NCBI RefSeq assembly: GCF_026339995.1 | Contig: NZ_JAPEPT010000004.1 | Span: 558,001-622,000, forward strand | Origin: Streptomyces sp. NBC_01481 | GTDB taxonomy: Bacteria; Actinomycetota; Actinomycetes; Streptomycetales; Streptomycetaceae | DNA length: 64,000 bases | Reading direction: 5' to 3' | Shown here: positions 42,462 to 51,570 of the stretch, one piece after another | How positions within the stretch are numbered: the first letter of the stretch is position 1 | Layout of the letters: each line of letters starts with the position of its first letter | Notes under the pieces: model-generated | Databases searched by the model: none | Told to the model about the DNA's origin: nothing | Seen by the model: the letters and a program-made list of their open reading frames with translations, nothing else | Made by a program: the position numbers and the translations under genes

Positions 42462-42574
42462 CTGAGCCCTACGGCCTGCGGCGGGAACGGTGCAGCTCCT
42501 GATCATTGATGATGCGCCGATGGCGGCGTAACGTGACTGTGCCTGTGCCTGTCGAAGTCCGAGCCCCAGCGGTC

Positions 42575-42750
42575 TTTGGCCGTGGATCAGCAGCTGATCG
42601 ACGAGCTTGTGGGCGCCTGCCCAGGTCGAGGGCCTGCAGCTGACGGGCTTGGGCGGGCTGCTCCAGCTGACGGCCAAACGGCTACGGGTCCGCTCTGGAG
42701 GTCGAAGTCACGGATCACCTCGGCTATGGCTGACACGACCCGGCCGGGAA
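42575..42750 (+). mobile_element. IS256-family transposase N-terminal remnant with frameshifts
   Basis: Three plus-strand frames in turn give the N-terminus of an IS256 (mutator) transposase: VDQQLIDELVG (42580s), AQVEGLQLTGLGGLLQLTAK (42615-42680), then SALEVEVTDHLGYG, a stop, and HDPAGK (to about 42750). Two frame changes and one stop show it is dead. The rest of the transposase is absent. Confidence 0.78.
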
Positions 42751-43196
42751 GAGGCACCCGCCTTGGCGCGGAACTCGGGGCGGCCTCCGCGTGATAGTTC
42801 CAGTCAAATGGCAGAACGATAATCACACTTTCCCGTCACGTGGAGCCGATTCTGCGGAGCTGCGGAATGCGCCGGTGGATATGGGCGCGCGTTTGCCGTC
42901 ATTCAGTGCTCCGAGCGCCGCGAAACCAGTCTGTCGGTGACTGACGGTCACGCCTTACCGTAAATATGGCTCTTACCGGGGCGAACTCGCAGTCGGTTTG
43001 CTGCAATTCCTTGGGGGCCGGCGGATACGCCATGCCCGTTCATCGAGCTCTGCCGAGATCGATGCGAATGTCCGAGCAGATCCCGGCCGACGGCCGGCCG
43101 CTCACCCGTGGGTCCAGTGCTTCTCGTTCCGGACCCGGCTCAGCCCTGCAGCGGTGTGGTGGTGATTCGCCATGCCCACACACACGGAGGTGTGAC

Positions 43197-44549
43197 ATGA
43201 GCGGTCGGACCAAGGCAGTGGAAGGACACACGGGCTCGAACGCGCGGGATTCCGTGGTAACGGGTATGGGTTTCTGCCTGCCGGGTGAAGGCCGTCCCGT
43301 TTTCACCGCGGAGGAAGTCTGGGACATTGCTGGGCACGGGCGTTCATGTCTCTTGCGTGATGGTGTCTATCACGGCCCGGTCCACCTTTCGAAGGCAATG
43401 TTCGAGGAGCGTCTACCCGGGTTCCCGGGGGTTTTCGCCCGGCACTTCACCTCCGCGCATCGATTCGGCCTTGTGTCGCTCGCCGAGGCCTGCGCGGACG
43501 CCGGACTGGACCTGCAGGCAGGGGATTTGGCCACCGCCGCGATCCTGGCGGGGCGGGGCGGAGTCGACGCCCAGGTCGCCAGCTACCAGGCAGTCATGCG
43601 GGCCGACCCCGCGACGATCAGCCCCCTGGGGGCCATGGATCTGTTCATCGGGACCGAACTGGCGGTCTCCCCTTCCGATGTCGCCCTGGTGCAGGGGGCG
43701 GTGACCCGCTCCACAGGGCCGTGCTACACCGTGTCCTGCGGTTGTGCCTCCTCCGCCGTGCAGCTCGGACACGCCCGTCGCATGATCGCCGACGGTGTGG
43801 TGGACATGGCGGTGGTGACCGGCGTCGACGTCTTCGACGTCGCTCTGGTCCGCAACGCCCAGCGCCTGTTGCGTGTTGCTCAGGAAGCCGACGCGTCCAT
43901 ACGCTCGTCGGGCAAACCAGCCCTCCTGCCGTCGTTCGACCGCATCATGCGCCCGTACGACCGGCGTGCGGACTGTGTGAACTACGGCGAGGGTTCGGTG
44001 ACGCTCGTGCTGGAAAGCCGCGAGCGCGCCCATCGGCGCGGAGCCCACGCATACGGGCAGATCCTTGCCCAGGCCACGACACGGGACGGGCTCGCCAACC
44101 CGCTGTCGAGCGACGAGAGCGGAACGGGCTTGGTGGCCGCCGTCCGCGCCTGCCTCGGCAACCGGTGGTCCATCGAGCAAATCCCGTACATTCACGGCGG
44201 CAGCGACGGCGACGCCGTCGTCACGGCCTTCGAGGTCAATGCGGTCAGGCAGCTGTACGGACCGGCCGCGGCGCATCTGCTCATGACGTCCCAGGAAGGC
44301 TGCTTCGGTCACAACGGTGCCCCGGCCGGTTGCCTCGGCGTGGCATTGACCCTCCTCATGATGGAACGCGGCGAGGTCTGCCCCACGGCCAATTGCGAGG
44401 AGCCGGCGGAGGGCCTGGTGTTCGATCCCGTACCCGGCGTGCGCACGCGTCCCCTCGACTTCCACCTCGCCCTGAACTTCACGTACCAGATCGGCGGCGT
44501 GAAGAGCGCCGTCCTGCTCGGAAGCCTGGACGCCCCCGGGCCGCGGTGA
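43197..44549 (+). CDS. Discrete FabF-like beta-ketoacyl synthase
   Basis: A 450-residue condensing enzyme of the KAS I/II group. The nucleophile is in TVSCGCASSAVQLGHA, the first His in YIHGGSDGDAVVTAFEVNAV (HGTGT-like position), a conserved Lys-region follows, and the second His in GCFGHNGAPAGCLGVALTLL. All three catalytic residues are therefore present; it is not a chain-length factor. N-terminal VVTGMGFCLPGEGRPVFT and C-terminal FHLALNFTYQIGGVKSAVLLGS are typical. GGAGG before ATG 43197 sets the start. The gene lies 78 bp before a reducing type I PKS in the same direction, so it probably supplies starter formation or an extra elongation for that pathway. Confidence 0.88.
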   Translation: MSGRTKAVEGHTGSNARDSVVTGMGFCLPGEGRPVFTAEEVWDIAGHGRSCLLRDGVYHGPVHLSKAMFEERLPGFPGVFARHFTSAHRFGLVSLAEACADAGLDLQAGDLATAAILAGRGGVDAQVASYQAVMRADPATISPLGAMDLFIGTELAVSPSDVALVQGAVTRSTGPCYTVSCGCASSAVQLGHARRMIADGVVDMAVVTGVDVFDVALVRNAQRLLRVAQEADASIRSSGKPALLPSFDRIMRPYDRRADCVNYGEGSVTLVLESRERAHRRGAHAYGQILAQATTRDGLANPLSSDESGTGLVAAVRACLGNRWSIEQIPYIHGGSDGDAVVTAFEVNAVRQLYGPAAAHLLMTSQEGCFGHNGAPAGCLGVALTLLMMERGEVCPTANCEEPAEGLVFDPVPGVRTRPLDFHLALNFTYQIGGVKSAVLLGSLDAPGPR

Positions 44550-44627
44550 GCGCCGAGCCGTGCACGACCACTCCACAGCGCAATTTCAATCCGGACCCGT
44601 CAACCCGACGGGAGGGGGAGGTTTCTG

Positions 44628-47600
44628 ATGGTCCAGCAGGAGCACGGTGTCAACGGTGGGTACGAGCGTATCGCCGTCGTCGGACTGGGATGCCGGCTTC
44701 CCGGCGACGCCGATTCACCGGCCGCGCTGTGGCGGCTTCTCGCCGACGGACGGGACGCCGTCGGCGACCCTCCCGCCGGAAGGGCGCAGCACGGGACGTG
44801 GGGCGGTACGTGGGGCGGCTCCGGGCCCGGGGACCCGATGGCCCGGCAGGGCGGCTATCTGCGTGATGTGGCGGGCTTCGACGCCGGATTCTTCGGAGTC
44901 TCCGGTCGCGAGGCAGACGTACTCGATCCGCAGCACCGCCTGCTCCTGGAGGTGGCCTGCGAGGCGCTGGAACATGCCGGGCTGCCGCCGGACCGGCTCG
45001 CCGGGAGCGCGACAGGGGTATACGTGGGGATCAGCTACAACGACTTCTACGAGGGACTGGCCGGGCAGCCTCTGGAGCTTGAGGGCTCGCTCCTGACGAA
45101 CGGTCACTGCGTCGCGGCGGGGCGCATCTCCTATCTGCTGGGACTGCACGGTCCTTGTGTCGCGCTGGACACGGCCTGCTCCTCTTCGCTCGTGGCACTG
45201 CACCTGGCCTGCCGGGCGCTGGCGGCGGGCGAGTGCCACCTCGCCCTGGCCGCGGGGGTCACCCTCATCCTCGGGTCGAGGACGATGAGGTCCTTCGCGC
45301 GGATGGGCATGCTCTCGCCGACCGGCCGCTGCCACACCTTCGGCGCAGCTGCAGACGGCTTCGTACGCGGTGAAGGGTGCGGCGCCGTTGTCCTCAAGCG
45401 CCTGGCCGACGCCCGGCGGGACGGTGACCGGGTGCTGGCGGTGGTGCGTGGCTCGGCCGTGAACCAGGACGGCACCTCCGACGGACTGGCCGCTCCCTCG
45501 GCGGACGCCCAGGAGGCCCTGTTCCGCCAGACCTTGGAGCGTGCCGACGCCGATCCCCGGGACATGGGGATGATCGAGACGCACGGGACGGGCACGCCGG
45601 TCGGCGACCCGATCGAGTTTTCCAGCCTGGCCCGGGTCTACGGCGTGGGTCGCGGCCGGTGCGCGCTCGGGTCGGTGAAGACCAACGTGGGGCACCTCGA
45701 ACCCGCCTCCGGAATCACCGGCCTGATCAAGGCAGTTCTGTGCCTGCAGCACGGACTCGTCCCGCCCAATCTGCACTTCACCGAGTGGAATCGGGCCATC
45801 TCCGCGGAAGGCACGCGCTTCTTCGTGCCCACCACGCTGACGGAGTGGCCCATCGACTCCCGCTCGCGGCTCGCGGCGGTCTCGTCCTTCGGCTATTCCG
45901 GCACCAACGCCCACGTCGTACTCGAGCAGGCACCGGCCGGTGCTCCCCAACGCCCGTACCTCCCGCGCCGGCAGGAGATGCCAACGCCGGAGGTCTTCCT
46001 CGTACCGGCGGGATCCGCCAAGGCACTTCCGGCGGCGGCGGAGCGGCTCGCCGACTGGCTCGAGCAGGACGGGGCGAACGTCCCCCTGCGCGACGTCGCC
46101 CACACACTCGCGCTGAGGCGCTCCGCCGGCCGCGGTCGCCTCGGTGTGGTGGCCTCCTCTCGCGACGCCCTGGTTGGCGCCCTGAGGTCCTTCGCCGCCG
46201 GAAGGGCCCAACCGGGCGTGGTGTCGGGGGCCGTGGCCGCCGGGGTCTCGCGGCGCCCGGTGTGGGTGTTCTCCGGACAGGGCTCGCAATGGCCCGGCAT
46301 GGGACGCGCCCTGCTGGAGCAGGAACCGGCCTTCGCCACGGCGCTGGCCGAAGCCGACGCGCTGATCGCGGCCGAGGCCGGCTTCTCCGTGCTGGACATG
46401 GTGTCCCTGGGAGTGCCGGTCACCGAATGCTCGCGGGTGCAGCCGCTGCTGTTCGCCATGCAGACAGCGCTCGCCGCCCTCTGGCGGGGATACGGAATCG
46501 AACCGGCCGCCGTCGTGGGGCACTCCATGGGTGAGGTCGCGGCGGCGGTCGTGGCCGGAGCGCTGACCCTCGCCGACGGCGTCAGGGTCGTCTGCCGCCG
46601 CTCCTCGCTGATGACCAGGATCGCGGGTGCCGGCGCGATGGCGACCGTGAGCCTGGACCGTGCCGCGGTGGAGCGGGAACTCGACGAGGCAGGGTTGAGC
46701 GGAGCGGTCTCGGTTGCCGTGCTGGCCGCGCCCGGCTCCACGGTCGTCGCCGGCGGCACCCGGGATGTTGAACGGTTGGTCGCCTCCTGGGACGCCCGGG
46801 CCATACCCGCGCATCTGGTCGCCGTGGACGTCGCCTCGCACTCGTCCCAGGTGGATCCGCTGCTTCCCGGTCTGCAGGAGGCGCTGCGGGATCTGACGCC
46901 GCAGCAGCCCCGCGTCCCGTTCTATTCGACCGTTCTCGACGACCCGCGCCAAACACCCGCGTTCGACGCCGAGTACTGGTGCGCGAACTTGCGCCGACCC
47001 GTCAAATTCGCCTCCGCGATCGCCGCCGCTGCCGCCGACCGGCACCACGTCTACGTCGAGGTCTCCCCCCACCCCGTCGTCACCCGCTCCGTCACCGACA
47101 GCCTGCCACGCGTCCTCGACAACCCGGTCGTCCTGCCCACGCTCCGCCGTGACGAGGAGGAAGCGGCCACCTTCCGCACCCAGCTCGCCGCCCTGCACTG
47201 CGCCGGCGTCCCTGTCGACTGGCCGGCGCTCTACGCGGACGGTGAGCTGTGCGACGTACCGTTCCTCACCTTCGACCGGCAGCGCCACTGGGCGGACCAC
47301 ACGGCCCCCGCAACACCGGCGCCGGTTGAGCCGACGGTCACTGGCTTGCCCGGCACCCACGCCGAGATTCCCGGGGAACAGGTCCGCTACTGCTGGCAGG
47401 CTGACGCGGGCATCGAGGCAGTGCCCTGGCTGGCCGACCACCGGGTGCACGGGGACCCGGTGTTCCCGGGCGCCGGCTACTGTGCCCTCGCCCTCACCGC
47501 GGGGTGCGCGGTGTTCGGCGCGCCCCCGCAGGACATCCAGGTGACCGGCCTGCGTTTCCTGGAGCTGCTGCGGCTGACCGCGCACACAGAGGTGGTCACC

Positions 47601-50600
47601 ACGGTCACCGCCACCGCGGCCGACCGCGCCACCTGCGAGATGCATGCCCGCGGTGATGAGGGAAGCTGGGTACTCCTGGCGACCGCCGAACTGCACCACG
47701 CCGGAGCCGGTCCCCTGCCGCCGGTTCAGAAACTGACATCGCTGCCGGCCCAACACCCGGTCGTGCTCGACCCGGCCACGCTCTATGCGGGCATGCGCGC
47801 CCGGGGCATCGAACACGGCCCGGCCTTCACCGGCATCACCAGCCTCCGGGTCTCACGCGACGGTGACAGCAGCTGGGCCAGCGTGGCATTACCGCAGGCG
47901 GCGGCATCCGCGCCGCACGACCTGCGGATCCACCCGGTCCTCATCGACTGCTGCGCCCAGGTGCTCGTGGCGGGGCTCCTGCGGGATCCCGGCCGCGGTC
48001 TCGTACTCCCGGTCGGACTCGGCGCGTTGCGCATCCTCGAGGACCCCATGACGGCCGCGTACTGCCACGGCCACATCACGCAGGAGCGGGCCGACGGTGT
48101 CACCGGAGACCTTCGCCTGCTGGACGAGGCGGGCAAGACGGTGCTCGCCATCGATGGGCTGGAGCTGATACGCCACGGCGCGTCGGATGTCGCGGGATCA
48201 GGGGGAGTCGACGGCTGGTTCCTCGAGCCCCGGTGGCACGGAACCCCGCGAGCCGGGGCTACGGCTGCGCCCTCGCCAGGTAGTTGGCTCGTCATCGGGG
48301 AGGGGGACGGCTCCGCGCGGGAGCTGGCCGGTCTGCTGCGCACGGCGGGGGCGGAGACGGCTGTGCTCGACACCCCGGTGGGCGACCATCCGCCGGCAAC
48401 GGTCAAGGACGCGCTCGCCGGCGGCTGGGCCGGCCGCCCGGCGAGCGCCGACGCGGTGGCCGTCCTGTGTGCACCGCCCGAGGAAGGCCCGGAACCCGCC
48501 GTGGACGGTCTGGGGCGCGCCCGGCGGCTCATCGGCACCGTCCAGGCGGTACTCGCCGGCTTCCCCAAGCCCCCACGCCTCTTCCTCGTGACCCGTGGCG
48601 CCCAGAACGTGCGGCCCGGCGAGACCGCCGACCCCGGCCAGAGCGCCGTGCGGGGAGTGGCACGCGTCCTCGCCTACGAGCACCCGGAGCTGCGTGCCAC
48701 CCTTGTCGATGCCGACCCGGCCGACACGGCACTGCACCACCTGGCGGCCGAACTGCTGAACGCGGGGCCCGAGGACGAGATCGCCCTGCGCGGCGGCCAC
48801 CGCCACGTCGCCCGGCTGGAATACGCGCCGCTCACCAAGGCCGAGCACACGGCGGCCACCACCCGTACCGTCCGCTACGGCGCCGACCGATTCCGCCTGC
48901 GCATCGGCCGCTTCGGCGACCTGGACAGCCTCCAACCGGCATTTGTCGCCAGGGCGGAGCCGGGTGCCGGGGAAGTGGAGGTGAGGATCGCTGCCGCAGC
49001 GGTGAACTTCAGGGACGTACTCACGGCCATGGGCCTGCTCGGAGACGGCGAGGAGGCGAGGCACCGCATCGGGTTCGAGTGCGCGGGGACGGTCGCCGCG
49101 GTGGGGGAGGGCGTGCGGGCCGTCCGCGTCGGCGACCCGGTGCTCGCCGTCGACCTGCGGGGCGGTGCCTTCGGTACGTTCGTCACCGTGCCCGACCACG
49201 CCGTCGCGCCCCTTCCGGCCGGGATCGGACCGGCAGCGGCTGCAGCGCTGCCCGCCGCGTACGTCACCGCCTGGTACGCCCTGCGGCACGTGGCCGGACT
49301 CACCGCCGGCGAACGGGTTTTGATCCACTCCGCGAGCGGCGGTACGGGACTGGCCGCCGTCGCGGTCGCCCGGATGCTGGGGGCCGAGGTGCTGGCCACG
49401 GCCGGCTCGGCGGAGAAGCGCGCCTATCTGCGTGGCATGGGGATCGAGCACGTCATGGACTCCCGGTCGCTGCGTTTCACCGAGCAGACGCGCGCCGCCA
49501 CGGCAGGCGAGGGCGTCGATGTCGTCCTCAACTCGCTGTCGGGCGCCGCGATCCGGGCCGGTCTCGAAGCCCTGCGGCCCTTCGGCCGTTTCATCGAGCT
49601 CGGGGTGCGCGACATCCTTGCCGACGCGTCGATCGGTCTGGCGCCGTTCCGGAACAACATCACCCTCAGCACTGTCGACCTCATCCAACTCCAGCACGAC
49701 AGGCCCGAGGTGTTCACCTCCGTGCTCCGCGAGGTGCTCGCCGAAATCGCGTCCGGCCGGCTGGCACCCCTCCCTCACCGGACCTTCCCTCTCGCCGATG
49801 CCACGGAGGCGTTCCGTCTCATGGCCGGTGCGAGCCACATCGGCAAGCTCGTGCTGACCGTTCCGGACCAGGGCGACACCACCGCGCGTATTGACGGGGA
49901 ACCATCGGCCGTGCGCCCGGGTGGCGCCTACATAGTCACCGGTGGGCTGCGCGGTGTAGGGCTTGAGGCAGCCCGCTGGCTCGCCGGGCAAGGCGCGGGA
50001 CATGTCGTCCTCAACGGCCGCTCGCCCGGCCCTCGGTCCACCTCACGGACCCTTGAGGAGCTGAGGGCCGGCGGTGCACGGATGACCGTGGTTCTGGGCG
50101 ACATCGCCGATCCGGGCACCGCCGAACGCCTCGTGGCCACAGCCACCGCGGATGGCCTGCGGCTGCGGGGGCTCGTGCACGCCGCGATGGTGCTCGACGA
50201 TGCCGCGATCACCAACATCTCCGACGAACAGCTCTCGAAGGTCTGGCGTCCCAAGGCGACGGGTGCGTGGAGGCTGCATGAAGCCACTGCGGGTCACAGC
50301 CCCGACTGGTTCGTCGTGTTCTCCTCCATGGCGTCCCTGCTGGGCAATCCGGGTCAGGGTGCCTACGCCGCCGCGAATTCCTGGCTCGACGGCTTCGCCG
50401 GCTGGCGTACCGGTCGCGGTATGCCGACGCTGTCCGTCAACTGGGGCGCGTGGGGCGAGACCGGAGCCGCCGTGGACTTCGCCGACCGCGGCTACCGGAC
50501 CATTCCCACGAACAAGGGACTCCAGGCGCTGAACGCCCTGCTCGTGCACGGGCGCATCCGCACCGGCGTGATCCCGGGTGAACCGGAGACGTGGATCCTC

Positions 50601-50987
50601 CCGGCGGTCCGGAACTCGTCGCTGTTCGGCCTCCTCACCGACGACCGGGCCACGACCGCCGGACCGGAACCGGTCCCCGACATTCGCGGCGAGTTGGGCG
50701 CCCTTCCGGCAGGTCTCGCACGGCGTACCGCTCTCGAGGCGTACATCACCGGTCACATTCGCGCGGTGCTCCGGCTGGGAGGGGGCACCACCTTGGATCC
50801 ACAAACGCCCCTGAAATCCCTCGGGTTCGACTCGCTGCTCTCTCTCGAACTGCGCACCCGCCTCGAAGCGGGCCTCGAAATCAAGATCGCCGCCAACTTC
50901 GTCTACCAGCACCCGACGCTGGCGGCCCTGGCCACCGGCCTCGCCGACCACATGGGCCTTGTGCTTGAGGACCACACCGCGTCGTGA
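44628..50987 (+). CDS. Type I polyketide synthase KS-AT-DH-ER-KR-ACP
   Basis: A 2119-residue single-module fully reducing PKS. KS: DTACSSSLVALH (Cys near 184), ETHGTGTPVGDP (near 318), TNVGHLEPASG. AT: VWVFSGQGSQWPGMG (545), Ser in GHSMGEVAAA (631), VDVASHSSQVDPL (736). DH: HRVHGDPVFP (938, HxxxGxxxxP), Asp in HPVLIDCC. ER: LIHSASGGTGLAAVAVARM (about 1563). KR: YIVTGGLRGVGLEAARWLA (1765), FSSMASLLGN (Ser near 1897), QGAYAAANSWLDG (Tyr near 1908), and LDD motif typical of B-type KRs. ACP: LKSLGFDSLLSLELRTRLE (Ser near 2068). No thioesterase is present. Length and order match mycobacterial mycocerosic acid synthase, an iterative enzyme, so it probably works iteratively to give a saturated acyl chain. 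The VASH motif leaves malonate or methylmalonate choice open. Confidence 0.95.
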   Translation: MVQQEHGVNGGYERIAVVGLGCRLPGDADSPAALWRLLADGRDAVGDPPAGRAQHGTWGGTWGGSGPGDPMARQGGYLRDVAGFDAGFFGVSGREADVLDPQHRLLLEVACEALEHAGLPPDRLAGSATGVYVGISYNDFYEGLAGQPLELEGSLLTNGHCVAAGRISYLLGLHGPCVALDTACSSSLVALHLACRALAAGECHLALAAGVTLILGSRTMRSFARMGMLSPTGRCHTFGAAADGFVRGEGCGAVVLKRLADARRDGDRVLAVVRGSAVNQDGTSDGLAAPSADAQEALFRQTLERADADPRDMGMIETHGTGTPVGDPIEFSSLARVYGVGRGRCALGSVKTNVGHLEPASGITGLIKAVLCLQHGLVPPNLHFTEWNRAISAEGTRFFVPTTLTEWPIDSRSRLAAVSSFGYSGTNAHVVLEQAPAGAPQRPYLPRRQEMPTPEVFLVPAGSAKALPAAAERLADWLEQDGANVPLRDVAHTLALRRSAGRGRLGVVASSRDALVGALRSFAAGRAQPGVVSGAVAAGVSRRPVWVFSGQGSQWPGMGRALLEQEPAFATALAEADALIAAEAGFSVLDMVSLGVPVTECSRVQPLLFAMQTALAALWRGYGIEPAAVVGHSMGEVAAAVVAGALTLADGVRVVCRRSSLMTRIAGAGAMATVSLDRAAVERELDEAGLSGAVSVAVLAAPGSTVVAGGTRDVERLVASWDARAIPAHLVAVDVASHSSQVDPLLPGLQEALRDLTPQQPRVPFYSTVLDDPRQTPAFDAEYWCANLRRPVKFASAIAAAAADRHHVYVEVSPHPVVTRSVTDSLPRVLDNPVVLPTLRRDEEEAATFRTQLAALHCAGVPVDWPALYADGELCDVPFLTFDRQRHWADHTAPATPAPVEPTVTGLPGTHAEIPGEQVRYCWQADAGIEAVPWLADHRVHGDPVFPGAGYCALALTAGCAVFGAPPQDIQVTGLRFLELLRLTAHTEVVTTVTATAADRATCEMHARGDEGSWVLLATAELHHAGAGPLPPVQKLTSLPAQHPVVLDPATLYAGMRARGIEHGPAFTGITSLRVSRDGDSSWASVALPQAAASAPHDLRIHPVLIDCCAQVLVAGLLRDPGRGLVLPVGLGALRILEDPMTAAYCHGHITQERADGVTGDLRLLDEAGKTVLAIDGLELIRHGASDVAGSGGVDGWFLEPRWHGTPRAGATAAPSPGSWLVIGEGDGSARELAGLLRTAGAETAVLDTPVGDHPPATVKDALAGGWAGRPASADAVAVLCAPPEEGPEPAVDGLGRARRLIGTVQAVLAGFPKPPRLFLVTRGAQNVRPGETADPGQSAVRGVARVLAYEHPELRATLVDADPADTALHHLAAELLNAGPEDEIALRGGHRHVARLEYAPLTKAEHTAATTRTVRYGADRFRLRIGRFGDLDSLQPAFVARAEPGAGEVEVRIAAAAVNFRDVLTAMGLLGDGEEARHRIGFECAGTVAAVGEGVRAVRVGDPVLAVDLRGGAFGTFVTVPDHAVAPLPAGIGPAAAAALPAAYVTAWYALRHVAGLTAGERVLIHSASGGTGLAAVAVARMLGAEVLATAGSAEKRAYLRGMGIEHVMDSRSLRFTEQTRAATAGEGVDVVLNSLSGAAIRAGLEALRPFGRFIELGVRDILADASIGLAPFRNNITLSTVDLIQLQHDRPEVFTSVLREVLAEIASGRLAPLPHRTFPLADATEAFRLMAGASHIGKLVLTVPDQGDTTARIDGEPSAVRPGGAYIVTGGLRGVGLEAARWLAGQGAGHVVLNGRSPGPRSTSRTLEELRAGGARMTVVLGDIADPGTAERLVATATADGLRLRGLVHAAMVLDDAAITNISDEQLSKVWRPKATGAWRLHEATAGHSPDWFVVFSSMASLLGNPGQGAYAAANSWLDGFAGWRTGRGMPTLSVNWGAWGETGAAVDFADRGYRTIPTNKGLQALNALLVHGRIRTGVIPGEPETWILPAVRNSSLFGLLTDDRATTAGPEPVPDIRGELGALPAGLARRTALEAYITGHIRAVLRLGGGTTLDPQTPLKSLGFDSLLSLELRTRLEAGLEIKIAANFVYQHPTLAALATGLADHMGLVLEDHTAS

Positions 50988-51009
50988 GCCCGCGAAGGGA
51001 CGCGGAGCC

Positions 51010-51043
51010 CGTTGCCGGGCCGCGGGAACGGGGCCCGGCAACG
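51010..51043. terminator. Terminator or attenuator after the PKS
   Basis: CGTTGCCGGGCC (51010-51021) and GGCCCGGCAACG (51032-51043) form a perfect 12-bp stem between the PKS stop and the DUF5988 gene. Confidence 0.7.
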
Positions 51044-51098
51044 CTCCTTCGCCTCCTGCTCAGTTTCGAGTCAGCCCAGGCTGCTGGAGGCAAGAATC

Positions 51099-51308
51099 AT
51101 GACCCCGTCGAATCTCGTGCTCCTCCAAGGAGGCCCCGACGACCTTCCCCAGCTCTGGGCAATGCCCCCCGGGGGGTACGGAGAACCGGTCAAGATCCTG
51201 CGCCACAACGCCTACGAGCACTTCGAGTTCGCGCACGAATACCGGACCTTGCACGGTGAGACGATGCCGGTCTACCGATGGACCTACCGCACGTACATCG
51301 CGGAGTGA
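51099..51308 (+). CDS. DUF5988-family small protein
   Basis: A 69-residue protein (TPSNLVLLQGGPDDLPQLWA, PPGGYGEPVKILRHNAYEHFE and a C-terminal YRTLHGETMPVYRWTYRTYIAE) matching DUF5988, small proteins of unknown function found near secondary-metabolite genes in Streptomyces. The PVYRWTYRT end is characteristic. GGAGG about seven bases before ATG 51099 sets the start; the longer frame crosses the terminator. It lies 111 bp after the PKS and a hairpin separates them, so it is at most partly co-transcribed. Confidence 0.8.
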   Translation: MTPSNLVLLQGGPDDLPQLWAMPPGGYGEPVKILRHNAYEHFEFAHEYRTLHGETMPVYRWTYRTYIAE

Positions 51309-51467
51309 AGCTGCCGATGTCCACTTCGAACCCAGGGCTCAGGTCTCGGTTGTGGCGACAATGCACCACTGGCCGACCTCTCGGCACTCCGAGTCGTAGA
51401 TGGCCGAACCATCGCCGGGCTTCAAGGGGGAATGGTTTAGGTTCCCACCCCAGTATCGGAGGATGCG

Positions 51468-51548
51468 GTGGAACCCGACCGGCCAGCGCAGGGCCGCCGC
51501 CCGCCGACACCGACCTGGAGCCGGACGCTGCCACCCCGCTACTGGTGA
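51468..51548 (+). CDS. Possible 26-residue peptide gene
   Basis: GGAGG lies five bases before GTG 51468, which opens a 26-codon frame (VEPDRPAQGRRPPTPTWSRT, LPPRYW). It sits alone in the 51309-51570 gap between DUF5988 and the convergent VWA gene, and the Shine-Dalgarno match is better than chance. The peptide is basic and Pro/Arg-rich with no secretion signal. It may be a leader, a small protein or chance. Confidence 0.3.
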   Translation: MEPDRPAQGRRPPTPTWSRTLPPRYW

Positions 51549-51570
51549 TCCGGCCGGGGGAGTAGGCGGC

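Noticed and set aside
44715..47816. Leftward 1033-residue frame opposite the PKS
   Set aside because: It is the antisense shadow of the high-GC PKS gene: composition is poor and no domains can be read, while the PKS motifs on the plus strand are perfect.
44628..50987. Assigning the PKS acyltransferase to malonyl or methylmalonyl
   Set aside because: The specificity motif reads VASH and the elbow GHSMGE, which fit neither the HAFH nor the YASH consensus, so no extender was called.
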